A DNA stretch of 64,000 nucleotides from NCBI GenBank assembly GCA_041398225.1, contig JAWKVD010000011.1, positions 1-64,000 on the forward strand, given 5' to 3'. Shown here piece after piece: positions 26,210-34,860 of the stretch. The position numbers and the translations under genes are program-made. Source of the stretch: JAWKVD01 sp041398225 (GTDB lineage Bacteria; Pseudomonadota; Alphaproteobacteria; Caulobacterales; Hyphomonadaceae). How positions within the stretch are numbered: the first letter of the stretch is position 1; every line of letters begins with the position of its first letter. The notes under the pieces are model-generated. The model had not been told where the DNA came from and did no database searches. It worked only from the letters and a program-made list of their open reading frames with translations.

Positions 26210-27094
26210 ATGAGTTTTTCCGTACTTGGCGCATTTCGGGACAGCTGGAGCTTCATCGCCTCGCGCTGGCTGGACCTGCTGAAAGTGCTGTGGTTCCCGA
26301 TGGCCGCGATGAGCCTGGGCGATGCGCTGCTGACGCCGCGCTATGTGATGTTCCTGCGGCGCATCCTGGAGGAAGGCCCCGAGGGCGACGCAACCGTGGT
26401 GATGGGCGCGATGGGCTCGCTGATCCCGGTGGTGCTGGCGCTGATGGCGCTGGCGCTGGTGACCTCGGCGATGGCGTTCGGCGGCGTCGCGCGGCTGGCG
26501 CTGAACGATACGCGGCCGAGCCTGCCGATCAACCTGACCTTCGGCGTCGACGAGCTGCGCCTGATCGGCACCAATCTGGTGACGGCGCTGATCCTGGCGG
26601 CGGCGATGTTCGGCTGGGGCGTGGTGCGCGGCGCGGTGGGCATGGCGGCGGGCGGCGCGGCGGTCGCGATGGCGATGGATGTCGCCGCGTATCTGACGGC
26701 GGCGTTCCTGCTGGTGCGGCTGTCGCTGGCGACGCCGGCGGTGATCGACGAGCGCGCGATCGGCGTGGGCCCGTCATGGCGCGCGACGCGCGGACGCTTC
26801 CTGGCGCTGTTCGGCTATTGGAGCATGATCGGGCTGGTGCTGCTGATGGCGGTGTTCGGCCTGGAGGCGATCCTGCCGTTGCCGGAAGGCGTGACGCTGA
26901 ACGCGCCGTCGGCCGACCCGATCCAGCAGCAACTGGACATGCTGAAGGTGACCGAGGCGCTGTCGGACCTCAGCAATCCCATCAATCTGGCGCGCCAGGT
27001 TGTGTTCTTCGTGGCGACGATGGCCGCCGCCGCGATCGTGGCGACGGCCTCGTGCATGGCGTGGCGGCAGATCGCAAGCGCCGCGAAACGTTAA
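26210..27094 (+). CDS. multi-pass membrane protein of unknown function
   Basis: A 294-residue protein from the ATG at 26210 with about six hydrophobic segments, separated by short basic loops (ARLALNDTRPS, WRATRGRF). The fold layout resembles glycerophosphodiester phosphodiesterase-type membrane domains, but I do not recognise a family with confidence. It is divergent from hslO and convergent with argF, so it stands alone between two halves of an otherwise co-directional cluster. The 200 bp upstream is shared with the hslO promoter region. Confidence 0.8.
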   Translation: MSFSVLGAFRDSWSFIASRWLDLLKVLWFPMAAMSLGDALLTPRYVMFLRRILEEGPEGDATVVMGAMGSLIPVVLALMALALVTSAMAFGGVARLALNDTRPSLPINLTFGVDELRLIGTNLVTALILAAAMFGWGVVRGAVGMAAGGAAVAMAMDVAAYLTAAFLLVRLSLATPAVIDERAIGVGPSWRATRGRFLALFGYWSMIGLVLLMAVFGLEAILPLPEGVTLNAPSADPIQQQLDMLKVTEALSDLSNPINLARQVVFFVATMAAAAIVATASCMAWRQIASAAKR

Positions 27095-27110
27095 CCCGCG
27101 AGGCCCGGCG

Positions 27111-28034
27111 CTAGCCCGCGAGACACCAGGCGAGGATCGCCTTCTGCGCGTGCAGACGGTTTTCGGCCTCGTCGAAGACCAGCGATTGCGGACCGTCGAT
27201 GACCTCGGCCTCGACCTCCTCGCCGCGATGGGCCGGAAGGCAATGCAGAAATTTGGCGCCGCCATTGGCCCTGGCCATCAGCCCGGTGGTGACGGCGAAG
27301 GGCGACAGGTCCGCGAGGCGCTTGTCGGCGTCGGTGTCGCCCATCGAGATGAAGGTGTCGGCCACGACCACATCGGCGCCGGCGACGGCCTCCTCGGCGG
27401 TCGGGTAGAGATCGATGCGGCCCTGCTCGGCGCGGGCGCGTTCGACATCGACCGCGGCGGGCTGGTAGCCGGGCGGGGTTCCCACCGCCAGCGAATAGCC
27501 GAATTTCGGCGCGGCGTGGATGAAGCTGGCGGCGACGTTGTTGCCGTCGCCGACCCAGGCGATGCGCGCGCCCTTCAGCGACAGCCCCGCCTCCTCCAGC
27601 GTCTGCAGGTCGGCCATGATCTGGCAGGGATGCGACTTGTCGGTGAGGCCGTTGATCACCGGCACGCTGGCCGCCGCCGCGAACTCCTCGACATCGGTGT
27701 GGCGGTTGGCGCGGATCATCACCGCGTCGACATAGCGCGAGAGCACCCGTGCGGTGTCCTCCACCGTTTCGCCGCGGCCGAGCTGGGTTTCGCCGGCGTT
27801 GAGAATGAGCGCCGAGCCGCCGAGCTGGCGGATCGCCATGTCGAAGGAGACGCGGGTGCGGGTGGAGTTCTTCTCGAAGATCATCGCCAGCGTGCGGCCG
27901 GCGAGCGGGGCGTCGGCGTCGACCTGGCCTTTCGGCAGTCCGGCGCGCGCCGCCTTGCGCGACTTGGCGTGATCGAGAACAGAGCGCAGTTCGCCGCCCG
28001 GAAGCGGCCAGATATCCAGAAAATGACGGGTCAT
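27111..28034 (-). CDS. argF: ornithine carbamoyltransferase
   Basis: Makes citrulline from ornithine and carbamoyl phosphate. The 307-residue protein has the carbamoyl-phosphate motif STRTR in EKNSTRTRVSF and the HPCQIMADLQT segment. The ornithine-binding region is AVTTGLMARANGGAKFLHCLPAHRG. The start at 28034 has GGAAGCG upstream; the longer open frame lies in argD. It lies 32 bp downstream of argD and is almost certainly co-transcribed. Confidence 0.96.
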   Translation of the reverse strand: MTRHFLDIWPLPGGELRSVLDHAKSRKAARAGLPKGQVDADAPLAGRTLAMIFEKNSTRTRVSFDMAIRQLGGSALILNAGETQLGRGETVEDTARVLSRYVDAVMIRANRHTDVEEFAAAASVPVINGLTDKSHPCQIMADLQTLEEAGLSLKGARIAWVGDGNNVAASFIHAAPKFGYSLAVGTPPGYQPAAVDVERARAEQGRIDLYPTAEEAVAGADVVVADTFISMGDTDADKRLADLSPFAVTTGLMARANGGAKFLHCLPAHRGEEVEAEVIDGPQSLVFDEAENRLHAQKAILAWCLAG

Positions 28035-28066
28035 GTGCGCGCTTCCAGGCGTCGGGCGAGTGGCTC

Positions 28067-29251
28067 TCAGGCGGGTTTGGGCGTTTCGGCGAGTTGCTGG
28101 TCGATCTTGTCGATCGCCTCGCGAACGTCCGCGTCGGTGATGATGAGCGGCGGGGCGAGACGCAGGACGTCGCCGCCCGCCGTGCCGACCAGAAGGCCCT
28201 TGTCGATCAGGCCCATGCGCAGCGGCATGGGATCGACCTTCAGCTGCAGGCCGCGCAACAGCCCCGCGCCGGTGACGCCGGCGACGAGGTCGGGATAGCG
28301 GCCCTTGAGGCTCTCCATGCCCTGGGTGAGCACGCTGGCGACGCGGCGCACTTCCTCGAGGAAGCCTTCGCCGGCGATGACGTCGAGCACGGCGTTGCCG
28401 ACCGCCATGGCGAGCGGGTTGCCGCCATAGGTGGAGCCGTGCGTGCCCTTGGCCATCGCGTCCGCGACCTTGTCGGTGCACAGGCAGAGGCCGAGCGGGA
28501 AGCCGCCGCCGACGCCCTTGGCGCTGGCCATGATGTCGGGATCGGCGCCGCCGATGGACTGGTGATGATAGAGATAGCCGGTGCGCCCGGCGCCGCACTG
28601 AACCTCGTCATAGATCAGCAGCACGCCGTTGTCGTCGCAGAGCTTGCGAAGTTCGCGCAGGTATTCCGGCGTCGCTTCGCGCACGCCGCCCTCGCCCTGC
28701 ACCGGTTCGATGATGACCGCGGCGACGTCGGGTTTGACGATCTCGGCGCGCAGCGCGTCGATGTCGCCCCAGTCCAGCGTGCGGCAGCCCTCCATGCGGG
28801 GACCGAAGCCCTCGCGATATTTCTCCTGGCCGCCGACGCTGATGGCGCCGGTGGTGCGGCCGTGGAAGGAGCCGGTGAAGGAGATGAAGCCGATGCGCTC
28901 GACATGGCCGTTGGCCCACTGCCAGCGGCGCGCCAGCTTGAGCGCAAGCTCGACCGCTTCGGAGCCGGAGTTGGTGAAGAACACCTTGTCCGCGAAGGTC
29001 AGCTCGCAATAGCGCTCGGCCAGCCGCTCCTGTCCGGGAATGCGGAACATGTTGGAGAGGTGCCAGATCTTGTTGGCCTGTTCGGTCAGCGCGGCGACCA
29101 GCGCGGGATGGGCGTGACCGAGGCCGTTGACGGCGATGCCGGCGATGAAGTCGAGATACTCCTTACCGTCGCGGTCCCAGAGTCGCGCGCCCTCGCCTCG
29201 CTCGAATACGACCGGCGCCGGACCGTAGACGGGAAGGATAGCGTTGGACAT
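28067..29251 (-). CDS. argD: acetylornithine aminotransferase
   Basis: A PLP-dependent class III transaminase that converts N-acetylglutamate semialdehyde to N-acetylornithine. The 394-residue protein has LDFIAGIAVNGLGHAHP, the cofactor-binding TNSGSEAVELALKLAR, and SFHGRTTGA. IYDEVQCGAGRTG and the lysine in MASAKGVGGGFPLG are also present. AGAGGAG precedes the ATG. First gene of argD-argF. Confidence 0.96.
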   Translation of the reverse strand: MSNAILPVYGPAPVVFERGEGARLWDRDGKEYLDFIAGIAVNGLGHAHPALVAALTEQANKIWHLSNMFRIPGQERLAERYCELTFADKVFFTNSGSEAVELALKLARRWQWANGHVERIGFISFTGSFHGRTTGAISVGGQEKYREGFGPRMEGCRTLDWGDIDALRAEIVKPDVAAVIIEPVQGEGGVREATPEYLRELRKLCDDNGVLLIYDEVQCGAGRTGYLYHHQSIGGADPDIMASAKGVGGGFPLGLCLCTDKVADAMAKGTHGSTYGGNPLAMAVGNAVLDVIAGEGFLEEVRRVASVLTQGMESLKGRYPDLVAGVTGAGLLRGLQLKVDPMPLRMGLIDKGLLVGTAGGDVLRLAPPLIITDADVREAIDKIDQQLAETPKPA

Positions 29252-29387
29252 CGGCTCTAACTCCTCTGGCGCCGAAAAAAGCCTCTCGGTGGGGGGAAGC
29301 GCGGACCTTTAGGGCGCGCGCATTCCAAGTCAATGCTGCGGCGCGGGAAACACCCTTCCTTTACATCGCCGACACAAGGATGGGGGC

Positions 29388-29639
29388 ATGGATTGCTTCG
29401 TCTACGTTCTTGGATGCCTGACGGGAAACGGTCCGATGACCTATGTCGGCTGGACCAACAACCTTGAAGCGCGGGTCGAGAAGCACAATTCCGGACGCGG
29501 CGCCAAGTCGACGCGCGGCAAGGCCTGGTCGCTGCTCTATGTCGAGCGGTACGGAAGCAAGGGCGAGGCGATGAGCCGGGAATACGCGCTGAAGAAGGAC
29601 CGGAAGTTCCGCGCGCACCTCAAGGCGACGTGTCTTTAG
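29388..29639 (+). CDS. GIY-YIG nuclease domain protein
   Basis: A small 83-residue protein made of one GIY-YIG domain. It has VYVLGCLTG, TYVGWTNNLEARVEKHNSGRGAKSTR with the catalytic Arg, and a Glu in SREYALKK. It belongs to the UPF0213/YhbQ-like group of stand-alone domains of unknown role, possibly DNA repair. It is a single gene between argD and the penicillin acylase gene. Confidence 0.88.
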   Translation: MDCFVYVLGCLTGNGPMTYVGWTNNLEARVEKHNSGRGAKSTRGKAWSLLYVERYGSKGEAMSREYALKKDRKFRAHLKATCL

Positions 29640-29663
29640 GAAAGCGGCTGCTCCGCTTTTCCT
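29638..29663 (+). terminator. hairpin at the GIY-YIG gene end
   Basis: A 10-bp stem (29638-29647 with 29653-29663, one bulged T) begins at the stop codon. A T-rich arm is present but no run of T follows, so confidence is moderate. Confidence 0.35.
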
Positions 29664-29665
29664 GC

Positions 29666-29707
29666 CGCTCAGAACAACCCGCTCCGAACAACCCGCTCCG
29701 AACAACG
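29666..29707 (+). repeat. 14-bp tandem repeat between convergent genes
   Basis: Three copies of the unit cgctccgaacaacc (29666-29679, 29680-29693 and 29694-29707, with single changes in the outer copies). They fill the gap between the GIY-YIG gene and the penicillin acylase gene. Confidence 0.85.
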
Positions 29708-29730
29708 GGCCGCCCTTGCTTCGCGAACGC

Positions 29731-32070
29731 CTATTCGCTGATCGACACGCGGCTGAGGGTTCCGGCCTCCACCGCCTCGTCGGTGAAGCGCAGATCGTCC
29801 CAGCCCTTCTTCGAATAGAGCCAGGTCTGGTCGGAATAATGCGGCGAGGTGGGATCGGTGGATTCCGAATAGGTCAGGAAGCCCTGGCTTTTCGGGCCTT
29901 CGTCGGTGAACTCGACGACGTAGATCCAGCTCGCGCCATGGCGAATGCTGGTCCAGCCCTTCTCGCGCTCGAATGAATCGCCGTCGACGGTGATGACGTT
30001 GAACACGCCTTCGGGGCCGGCGCTTCCGTGAATCGGGATGCGCACGCCGTTGCGGGTTTCGGCCTGGACGTCGCCGAGGCGGGCGTCGAGCGGGATGGCG
30101 TATTCGGCCAGTTCGTCGACCGCGGCCTGAAGCGCGTCGAGCACCTTGGGATCGGCCGTGTCGAGCCGGGCGGGCGTGTGCACCGCGTCGGCCGGATCGA
30201 AGGCGTCGGCGAAGCGCAGACCGCCATGGGTCGCGAAGAGGTGGAAGAGGTGCGCGCCGCGACTGTCGAGATCGACCTTGAGGTCCCAGCCGGCGAGCGC
30301 CTCGCAGGCCGGCTGAAGGCTGGCGCGTTTGGAGGCGCGGCAGGCTTTGACGAGATCGTCGCGGACCAGTTCGGCGCCGTAATGCCGGTTGGACAGCATC
30401 ACCTGCTTCATGGATTCGAGATCGAATTTCGGCGCGCCGAAACCGTCGTCGCCGGCGATCCGGCGTTCGACCTGTTCGTGCGCGGCGCGGGTGCGCAGCG
30501 AGCGCTGGGTCGCCTCGTCGCCGAAGACCGGCGAGTAGCCGGTGAGCGGCGCGAACGCATTGGTGAGCCAGTAGCTGTCATTGCTTTGCAGCACATAGTC
30601 GGTGCGGAACTGGTGCGGCGTGCGGCTGGCGCCGGCGACGCCGGTCTGGCTGGAGTCGGGATCGGTGGGCCAGTCGCAGGCGGCGCGCGAACCGTCGAGC
30701 ACGGGGATGCGGCGCTCGCGCCATTCGCGCTTGGCGAATTCGGAGATGGTGCACGCGTCCGCGAGTTCGCGCGAGACGTTGGGGATCATGCCGAGATCGC
30801 CATAGAGCGCCTCGCCGGTGGAATCGACCGCCGTCGAGTTGAAGCGGAAGGACTGGTATTTCGCCAGCGCCTGCTTCATCTCGCGCACGGTCTTCGCGCG
30901 CCAGACGGAGATGTACTGATCGGGATCGCGCAGGCCGACCTCCACGGTGCGCAGGGCGAAGGCGTGCGTGCTGGTCCACGGCATGCTTTCGGAGACGAAG
31001 AGCGGCCCGTAGCGCGTGCTGTAGAGCGTGCGTTCGACCGTCTTCAATCCGTCGCCGTCGCGCACCTCGACCGAGACCGTGGCGCGGTCCATCGGGACCC
31101 ACGCGCCTTCATAGCGGTACTGGGTGGGATCATCGGGCTTCAGGGCGAGTTCGTAATAGCCATAGCGGCGGGCGGTGGAGACGGTGTTGCTCCACGCCAG
31201 CGTCTGGGTGTGGCCGATGCGGATCATCGGCATGCCGATATAGCTGATGCCGACGATGTTGATGTCGCCGGGAATGATGAAGTGGGTGCGGTAGAAGCGG
31301 TTCACCCCGTCCCACGGATAGTGCGGATTGCCAAGCAGAACGCCGCGTCCGCCCTTGGAGAAGTCGCGGCCGATTCCATAGGCGTTCGAACCCAGGCCGG
31401 TGGTTTCGGCGACCAGATCCGGCGGCAGCGCGGCGCGCTGGCCCGGCGCGGGCGGCGCGGCGGAGGTGGTGGGCCGGAACAGTCCGTCGACGGTCTGGCC
31501 GACATACATGTGGCGCCAGAAATCGACGGCGGAGATGTCGCGCACCCAGGGCTGGCCCTTGCAGCGCGGATCGGCGATTCCGTCGCGCCCGGTTTCGCGG
31601 ATGTAGCGGTTGACGCCGGCGGCGTAGCCTTCGGCGAGGCGGCGCGCCTCGGCGCTGGGGGTGTCGGGCGAGTCCGCCGGGCCGGCGAGCAGCGCCTCCA
31701 CCCTGCCCGTATCGATCATGCGCCGGTGGTAGAGGTCGCTGGCGATGTTGGCGTCGTTCTCGCCGGGGCCGAGATAGCGGGCGCGTTCGGCGCGCACCGT
31801 CATGTAGCGATCCATGACCTCGCAGATATTGTCCTGCGCGCTGGCGTAGCCATAGCCGTAGCCGATGCCGCCCATGTCGTCGGCCTTGATGTGCGGGACG
31901 CCGTAGGCGGTGCGGCGGATTTCGGCGGAGAATTCGGGCGAGGCGACGGCGGCGGCGACGGTTTCGGTCTGCGTCGAGGCGGTTCGCGCCGTACTGTCGC
32001 CGGCGCAGGCGGACAACATGACCAGCGCCGCGCCGGTCAAACACGCTGAAGCAGCCCATAGCTTGCGCAT
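29731..32070 (-). CDS. penicillin acylase family lipoprotein (Ntn hydrolase)
   Basis: A 779-residue precursor with lipobox LSAC (Cys22). An alpha-chain region with AYGVPHIKADDMGGIGYGYGYASAQDN follows. The autocatalytic serine is Ser228 in TTGLGSNAYGIG, after which LLGNPHYPW begins the beta chain. This is the acyl-homoserine-lactone/aculeacin acylase branch layout. The mature enzyme would face the periplasm, anchored by lipid. Possible substrates are acyl-homoserine lactones, beta-lactams or lipopeptides; sequence does not decide. The start at 32070 has GGGAGAGGAAC upstream. Confidence 0.9.
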   Translation of the reverse strand: MRKLWAASACLTGAALVMLSACAGDSTARTASTQTETVAAAVASPEFSAEIRRTAYGVPHIKADDMGGIGYGYGYASAQDNICEVMDRYMTVRAERARYLGPGENDANIASDLYHRRMIDTGRVEALLAGPADSPDTPSAEARRLAEGYAAGVNRYIRETGRDGIADPRCKGQPWVRDISAVDFWRHMYVGQTVDGLFRPTTSAAPPAPGQRAALPPDLVAETTGLGSNAYGIGRDFSKGGRGVLLGNPHYPWDGVNRFYRTHFIIPGDINIVGISYIGMPMIRIGHTQTLAWSNTVSTARRYGYYELALKPDDPTQYRYEGAWVPMDRATVSVEVRDGDGLKTVERTLYSTRYGPLFVSESMPWTSTHAFALRTVEVGLRDPDQYISVWRAKTVREMKQALAKYQSFRFNSTAVDSTGEALYGDLGMIPNVSRELADACTISEFAKREWRERRIPVLDGSRAACDWPTDPDSSQTGVAGASRTPHQFRTDYVLQSNDSYWLTNAFAPLTGYSPVFGDEATQRSLRTRAAHEQVERRIAGDDGFGAPKFDLESMKQVMLSNRHYGAELVRDDLVKACRASKRASLQPACEALAGWDLKVDLDSRGAHLFHLFATHGGLRFADAFDPADAVHTPARLDTADPKVLDALQAAVDELAEYAIPLDARLGDVQAETRNGVRIPIHGSAGPEGVFNVITVDGDSFEREKGWTSIRHGASWIYVVEFTDEGPKSQGFLTYSESTDPTSPHYSDQTWLYSKKGWDDLRFTDEAVEAGTLSRVSISE

Positions 32071-32214
32071 GGCTTTGTTCCTCTCCCTCGGCCGGTTCGG
32101 CCTCTCCCTCAGCCGGTCTGGCGCCGGCGTGCTGATGGGACGGACGCTAGCACGATCCGGCGCGACCACGAAGGCGCGGCGAAGGCAGGTTACGGATGTC
32201 GTGGGCGGAGGCGC

Positions 32215-33060
32215 CTAGGCCTTGAGCTTCCAGCCGGCGCGGAACAGCGCCCAGCTGACGCCGCACAGGGCGAGCGCCAGCGCGGCGCAATAGAGGAAGC
32301 CGAGCAGCAGATCGCCTTCGTGATGGCCGGTGAAGCCGTAACGGAAGCCGTCGATCATGTGGAAGAAGGGGTTGAAGTGCGAGATCGTCTCGAACGGCTC
32401 GCCCATGCGGCTGATCGGGTAGAAGGTGCCCGAAAGCATGGTGAGCGGCATGATGACGAAGTTCTGCACCGCCGCCATATGATCGAACTTGTCGGCCCAG
32501 ATGCCGCCGATCAGGCCGATACAGCCCATGAACAGGGAGGCGATGATCGGCCAGACCAGAACCGCCCAGACATGGGCGACATGAAACGGGGTGACCTGGA
32601 AGATCCAGATCGCCGCGAGCGTGACCAGACCGACCAGCGTGCCGCGCACCACCGCGCCGGACAGGAAACCCAGCGTCAGTTCGAGCGGCGACAGAGGCGG
32701 CATCAGGAAATCGACCGCATTGCCCTGCACCTTGGCGATGATCAGCGAGGAGGAGGTGTTGGCGAAGGCGTTGTTGAGGATCGCCATCATCGCCACGCCC
32801 GGCGCCAGGAAGGCCTCGAAGGCGACGCCGGTGGACGCCGCGCGCCCGCCCGCCGGAAAGGCGAGCTTGAACACGATCAGCATCAAGAGGCTGGAGACGA
32901 CGGGGGCGAACAACGTCTGCATGCCCACCTTCCAGAAGCGGCGGGTTTCGCGAAGACAGAGCGTCCACAGGCCGATCCAGTTGACGGCCCCATAGGTTCG
33001 CGGCGCGGCGGGCGCTGCGGAGGCGGCGGACGCGGTTGTGGGAGAAACGGCCTGATCCAT
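32215..33060 (-). CDS. ABC-2 type transporter permease
   Basis: The 281-residue inner-membrane permease has six hydrophobic segments. The family pattern includes LRETRRFWKVGMQTLFAPVVSSLLMLIVF and NNAFANTSSSLIIAKVQGN. PLTMLSGTFYPISRMGEPF is also seen. It resembles YadH-type exporters of polysaccharides or drugs. No ATP-binding partner gene lies next to it, so it is either an orphan or pairs with a distant ATPase. Confidence 0.88.
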   Translation of the reverse strand: MDQAVSPTTASAASAAPAAPRTYGAVNWIGLWTLCLRETRRFWKVGMQTLFAPVVSSLLMLIVFKLAFPAGGRAASTGVAFEAFLAPGVAMMAILNNAFANTSSSLIIAKVQGNAVDFLMPPLSPLELTLGFLSGAVVRGTLVGLVTLAAIWIFQVTPFHVAHVWAVLVWPIIASLFMGCIGLIGGIWADKFDHMAAVQNFVIMPLTMLSGTFYPISRMGEPFETISHFNPFFHMIDGFRYGFTGHHEGDLLLGFLYCAALALALCGVSWALFRAGWKLKA

Positions 33061-33415
33061 GGCCCCTATCTAGCGCTGCATTCGCCGGGCGCCAGTGCGG
33101 GGTGGCTTAAGCTGGGCTGATTTCCGCGTTTTGCGGCCGCTGTGCGCCTGAGTCCGAACCGGATACGGGCCGGGAACTTCCCGTGAAAGATGAGTCCGCG
33201 CGGCCACAGCGGGTTGGGAAACGCCCTGCGGCGCTTTGACTCACCTTTATGGTTAACACCCCCAAGATATTGATTAAGCTGTTGACAAGCCCCACCGTAT
33301 ATTGCGCCGCGAACACCCTGAGCTACTATCCCTAGGCGTTGAGGGAGTGACCTCGCGGACACACTTCTAGATATTGTGTCTTGCGTAAGGTCGTGGCGGC
33401 TGAGGAGATATGGCC
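33061..33415 (+). promoter_or_regulatory. gcrA upstream region with GANTC cluster
   Basis: This 355-bp gap between the divergent ABC permease and gcrA holds no gene that I can support. It contains three GANTC methylation sites (33150-33154, 33192-33196, 33238-33242) within 93 bp. The octamer TTAACCAT lies on the minus strand at 33249-33256; it matches the CtrA half-site described in Caulobacter. A TTGACA lies at 33282-33287 with TATATT at 33298, a spacing too short for one promoter. Cell-cycle control by CcrM methylation and CtrA is inferred. Confidence 0.5.
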
Positions 33416-33985
33416 ATGGGCTGGACCGAAGAACGCGTAGCGGAACTCAAGAAACTCTGGGCCGAAGGGCACAGCGCGAGCCAGATCGCCAAGCGTCTGG
33501 GCAATGTCACGCGCAACGCCGTGATCGGAAAAGTGCACCGCCTCGGACTCTCCGGACGGGCGACTCCCTCGCGGCCGGTCAAGCGTCCGCCCCGGCTGGC
33601 CCGTCCCAAGCCGCAGCAGGCGACGCGTCCCGCGGCGGCGGCCAGCGGCGCAACGGTCGGCGCGGTTCGCAGCGGCGGTTCGGCGGCTCCGGTCGCGGCC
33701 GAGGGCGCCCACCCCCACCATCATCACCACCCGGCCGAAACCGCCGCCTTCGTGGAGCCGCAGCGCCTGCCGAACGGCGAGATGGTGACCGTGCTGACGG
33801 TGAAGGACACGATGTGCAAATGGCCGATCGGCGATCCCGCCGACAGCGCGTTCGGCTTCTGCGGGCGCGCGACGGAAAACGGCGCGCCCTATTGCGCCGA
33901 ACATGCACGGGTCGCCTTCCAGCCGGCCAAGAAGCGCGAACGCCGCGCGCGCGAGTTCGACTACATCCAGCGTCTGGCCAGCTAG
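33416..33985 (+). CDS. gcrA: GcrA cell cycle regulator
   Basis: A sigma70-associated transcription factor that works with CcrM-methylated GANTC promoters in alphaproteobacteria. The N-terminal helix-turn-helix is WTEERVAELKKLWAEGHSASQIAK with RNAVIGKVHRLGL. A low-complexity Ala/Pro/His linker follows. The C-terminal RNA-polymerase-binding domain holds the Cys/His cluster (MCKWPIGDP, FGFCG, YCAEHARVAFQP). The second ATG (33416) is preferred because GAGGAG lies 8 nt before it; the ATG at 33410 is too close. The protein is 189 residues. Confidence 0.95.
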   Translation: MGWTEERVAELKKLWAEGHSASQIAKRLGNVTRNAVIGKVHRLGLSGRATPSRPVKRPPRLARPKPQQATRPAAAASGATVGAVRSGGSAAPVAAEGAHPHHHHHPAETAAFVEPQRLPNGEMVTVLTVKDTMCKWPIGDPADSAFGFCGRATENGAPYCAEHARVAFQPAKKRERRAREFDYIQRLAS

Positions 33986-34010
33986 GTCGACGGGACCTGT
34001 AGTCAAAAGA

Positions 34011-34051
34011 GAAGGCCGCGTCCCTCCAGGGTCGCGGCCTTCTTCTTTTTC
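34011..34051 (+). terminator. rho-independent terminator after gcrA
   Basis: A perfect 10-bp stem (34011-34020 with 34033-34042) is followed by ttcttttt, 25 bp past the gcrA stop. Confidence 0.85.
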
Positions 34052-34122
34052 GGATTCCTGATTTTGCAGCGTCTCAGGGGAAGCGGCCCGGGCTGGCCGC
34101 CCGGACGCCACCCCCAGGAGAG

Positions 34123-34860
34123 CTAGCCGACGTCGAGCGCGTATCCGGCCGAGCGCACGGTGCGGATCGGGTCCTCGCCGCCGGCCTTGCACAGCGCCTT
34201 GCGCAGACGGCCGATGTGAACGTCGACGGTGCGGGTTTCGACATAGACGTCGGCGCCCCAGACCGCATCGAGCAGCTGCTCGCGCGAGAAGACGCGGCCG
34301 GGATGCTGGATGAAGTGGTCGAGCAGGCGGAATTCGGTCGGGCCAAGATGCAGCTCGACATCGTTGCGGGTGACGCGATGGGCGGTGCGGTCGACGCAGA
34401 TGTCGCCGATATCGACCTTGTCCTCGGCCAAGGCCGGACGGATGCGGCGCAGCACGGCGCGCATGCGGGCGACCAGTTCGGCGGTGGAGAACGGCTTGGT
34501 CATGTAGTCGTCGGCGCCGGTTTCGAGGCCGCGGATGCGGTCGACCTCTTCGGTCTTGGCCGTCAGCATGATGATCGGGATGTTGCGCGTGGTGGCGCGC
34601 GAACGCAGGCGGCGGCAGACCTCGATGCCGGCGAGCTTGGGCAGCATCCAGTCGAGCACCACGATGTCGGGCTGGCGCTCCTCGATCATCAGGACCGCCT
34701 CCTCGCCGTCGGTGGCGGCGTCGACCTCGAAGCCTTCCTTTTCGAGGTTGTACCGGATCAGTTCGACGAGGGCGCCTTCGTCCTCGACGATCAACGCATG
34801 CGGTTTGGCCGCGGCGCCTTTCATGGGCTTGCGGACCAGATCAGGTGTTGTGGAGTGCAT
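34123..34860 (-). CDS. phoB: phosphate regulon response regulator PhoB
   Basis: An OmpR-family response regulator that binds PHO boxes when phosphorylated. The receiver domain has the Asp in IVVLDWMLP, the T in IMLTAKTEE and the K in YMTKPFS. The winged-helix domain has LGPTEFRLLDHFIQHPGRVFSREQLLDAVWG and RTVDVHIGRLRKAL. The ATG at 34860 with an AAGG-rich ribosome site is preferred; it overlaps the phoU end by 20 bp. Last gene of pstC-pstA-pstB-phoU-phoB. Confidence 0.95.
   Translation of the reverse strand: MHSTTPDLVRKPMKGAAAKPHALIVEDEGALVELIRYNLEKEGFEVDAATDGEEAVLMIEERQPDIVVLDWMLPKLAGIEVCRRLRSRATTRNIPIIMLTAKTEEVDRIRGLETGADDYMTKPFSTAELVARMRAVLRRIRPALAEDKVDIGDICVDRTAHRVTRNDVELHLGPTEFRLLDHFIQHPGRVFSREQLLDAVWGADVYVETRTVDVHIGRLRKALCKAGGEDPIRTVRSAGYALDVG

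Noticed and set aside
29666..29707. Short repeat array considered as a CRISPR
   Set aside because: Units of 14 bp are directly adjacent with no spacers; it is a simple tandem repeat.
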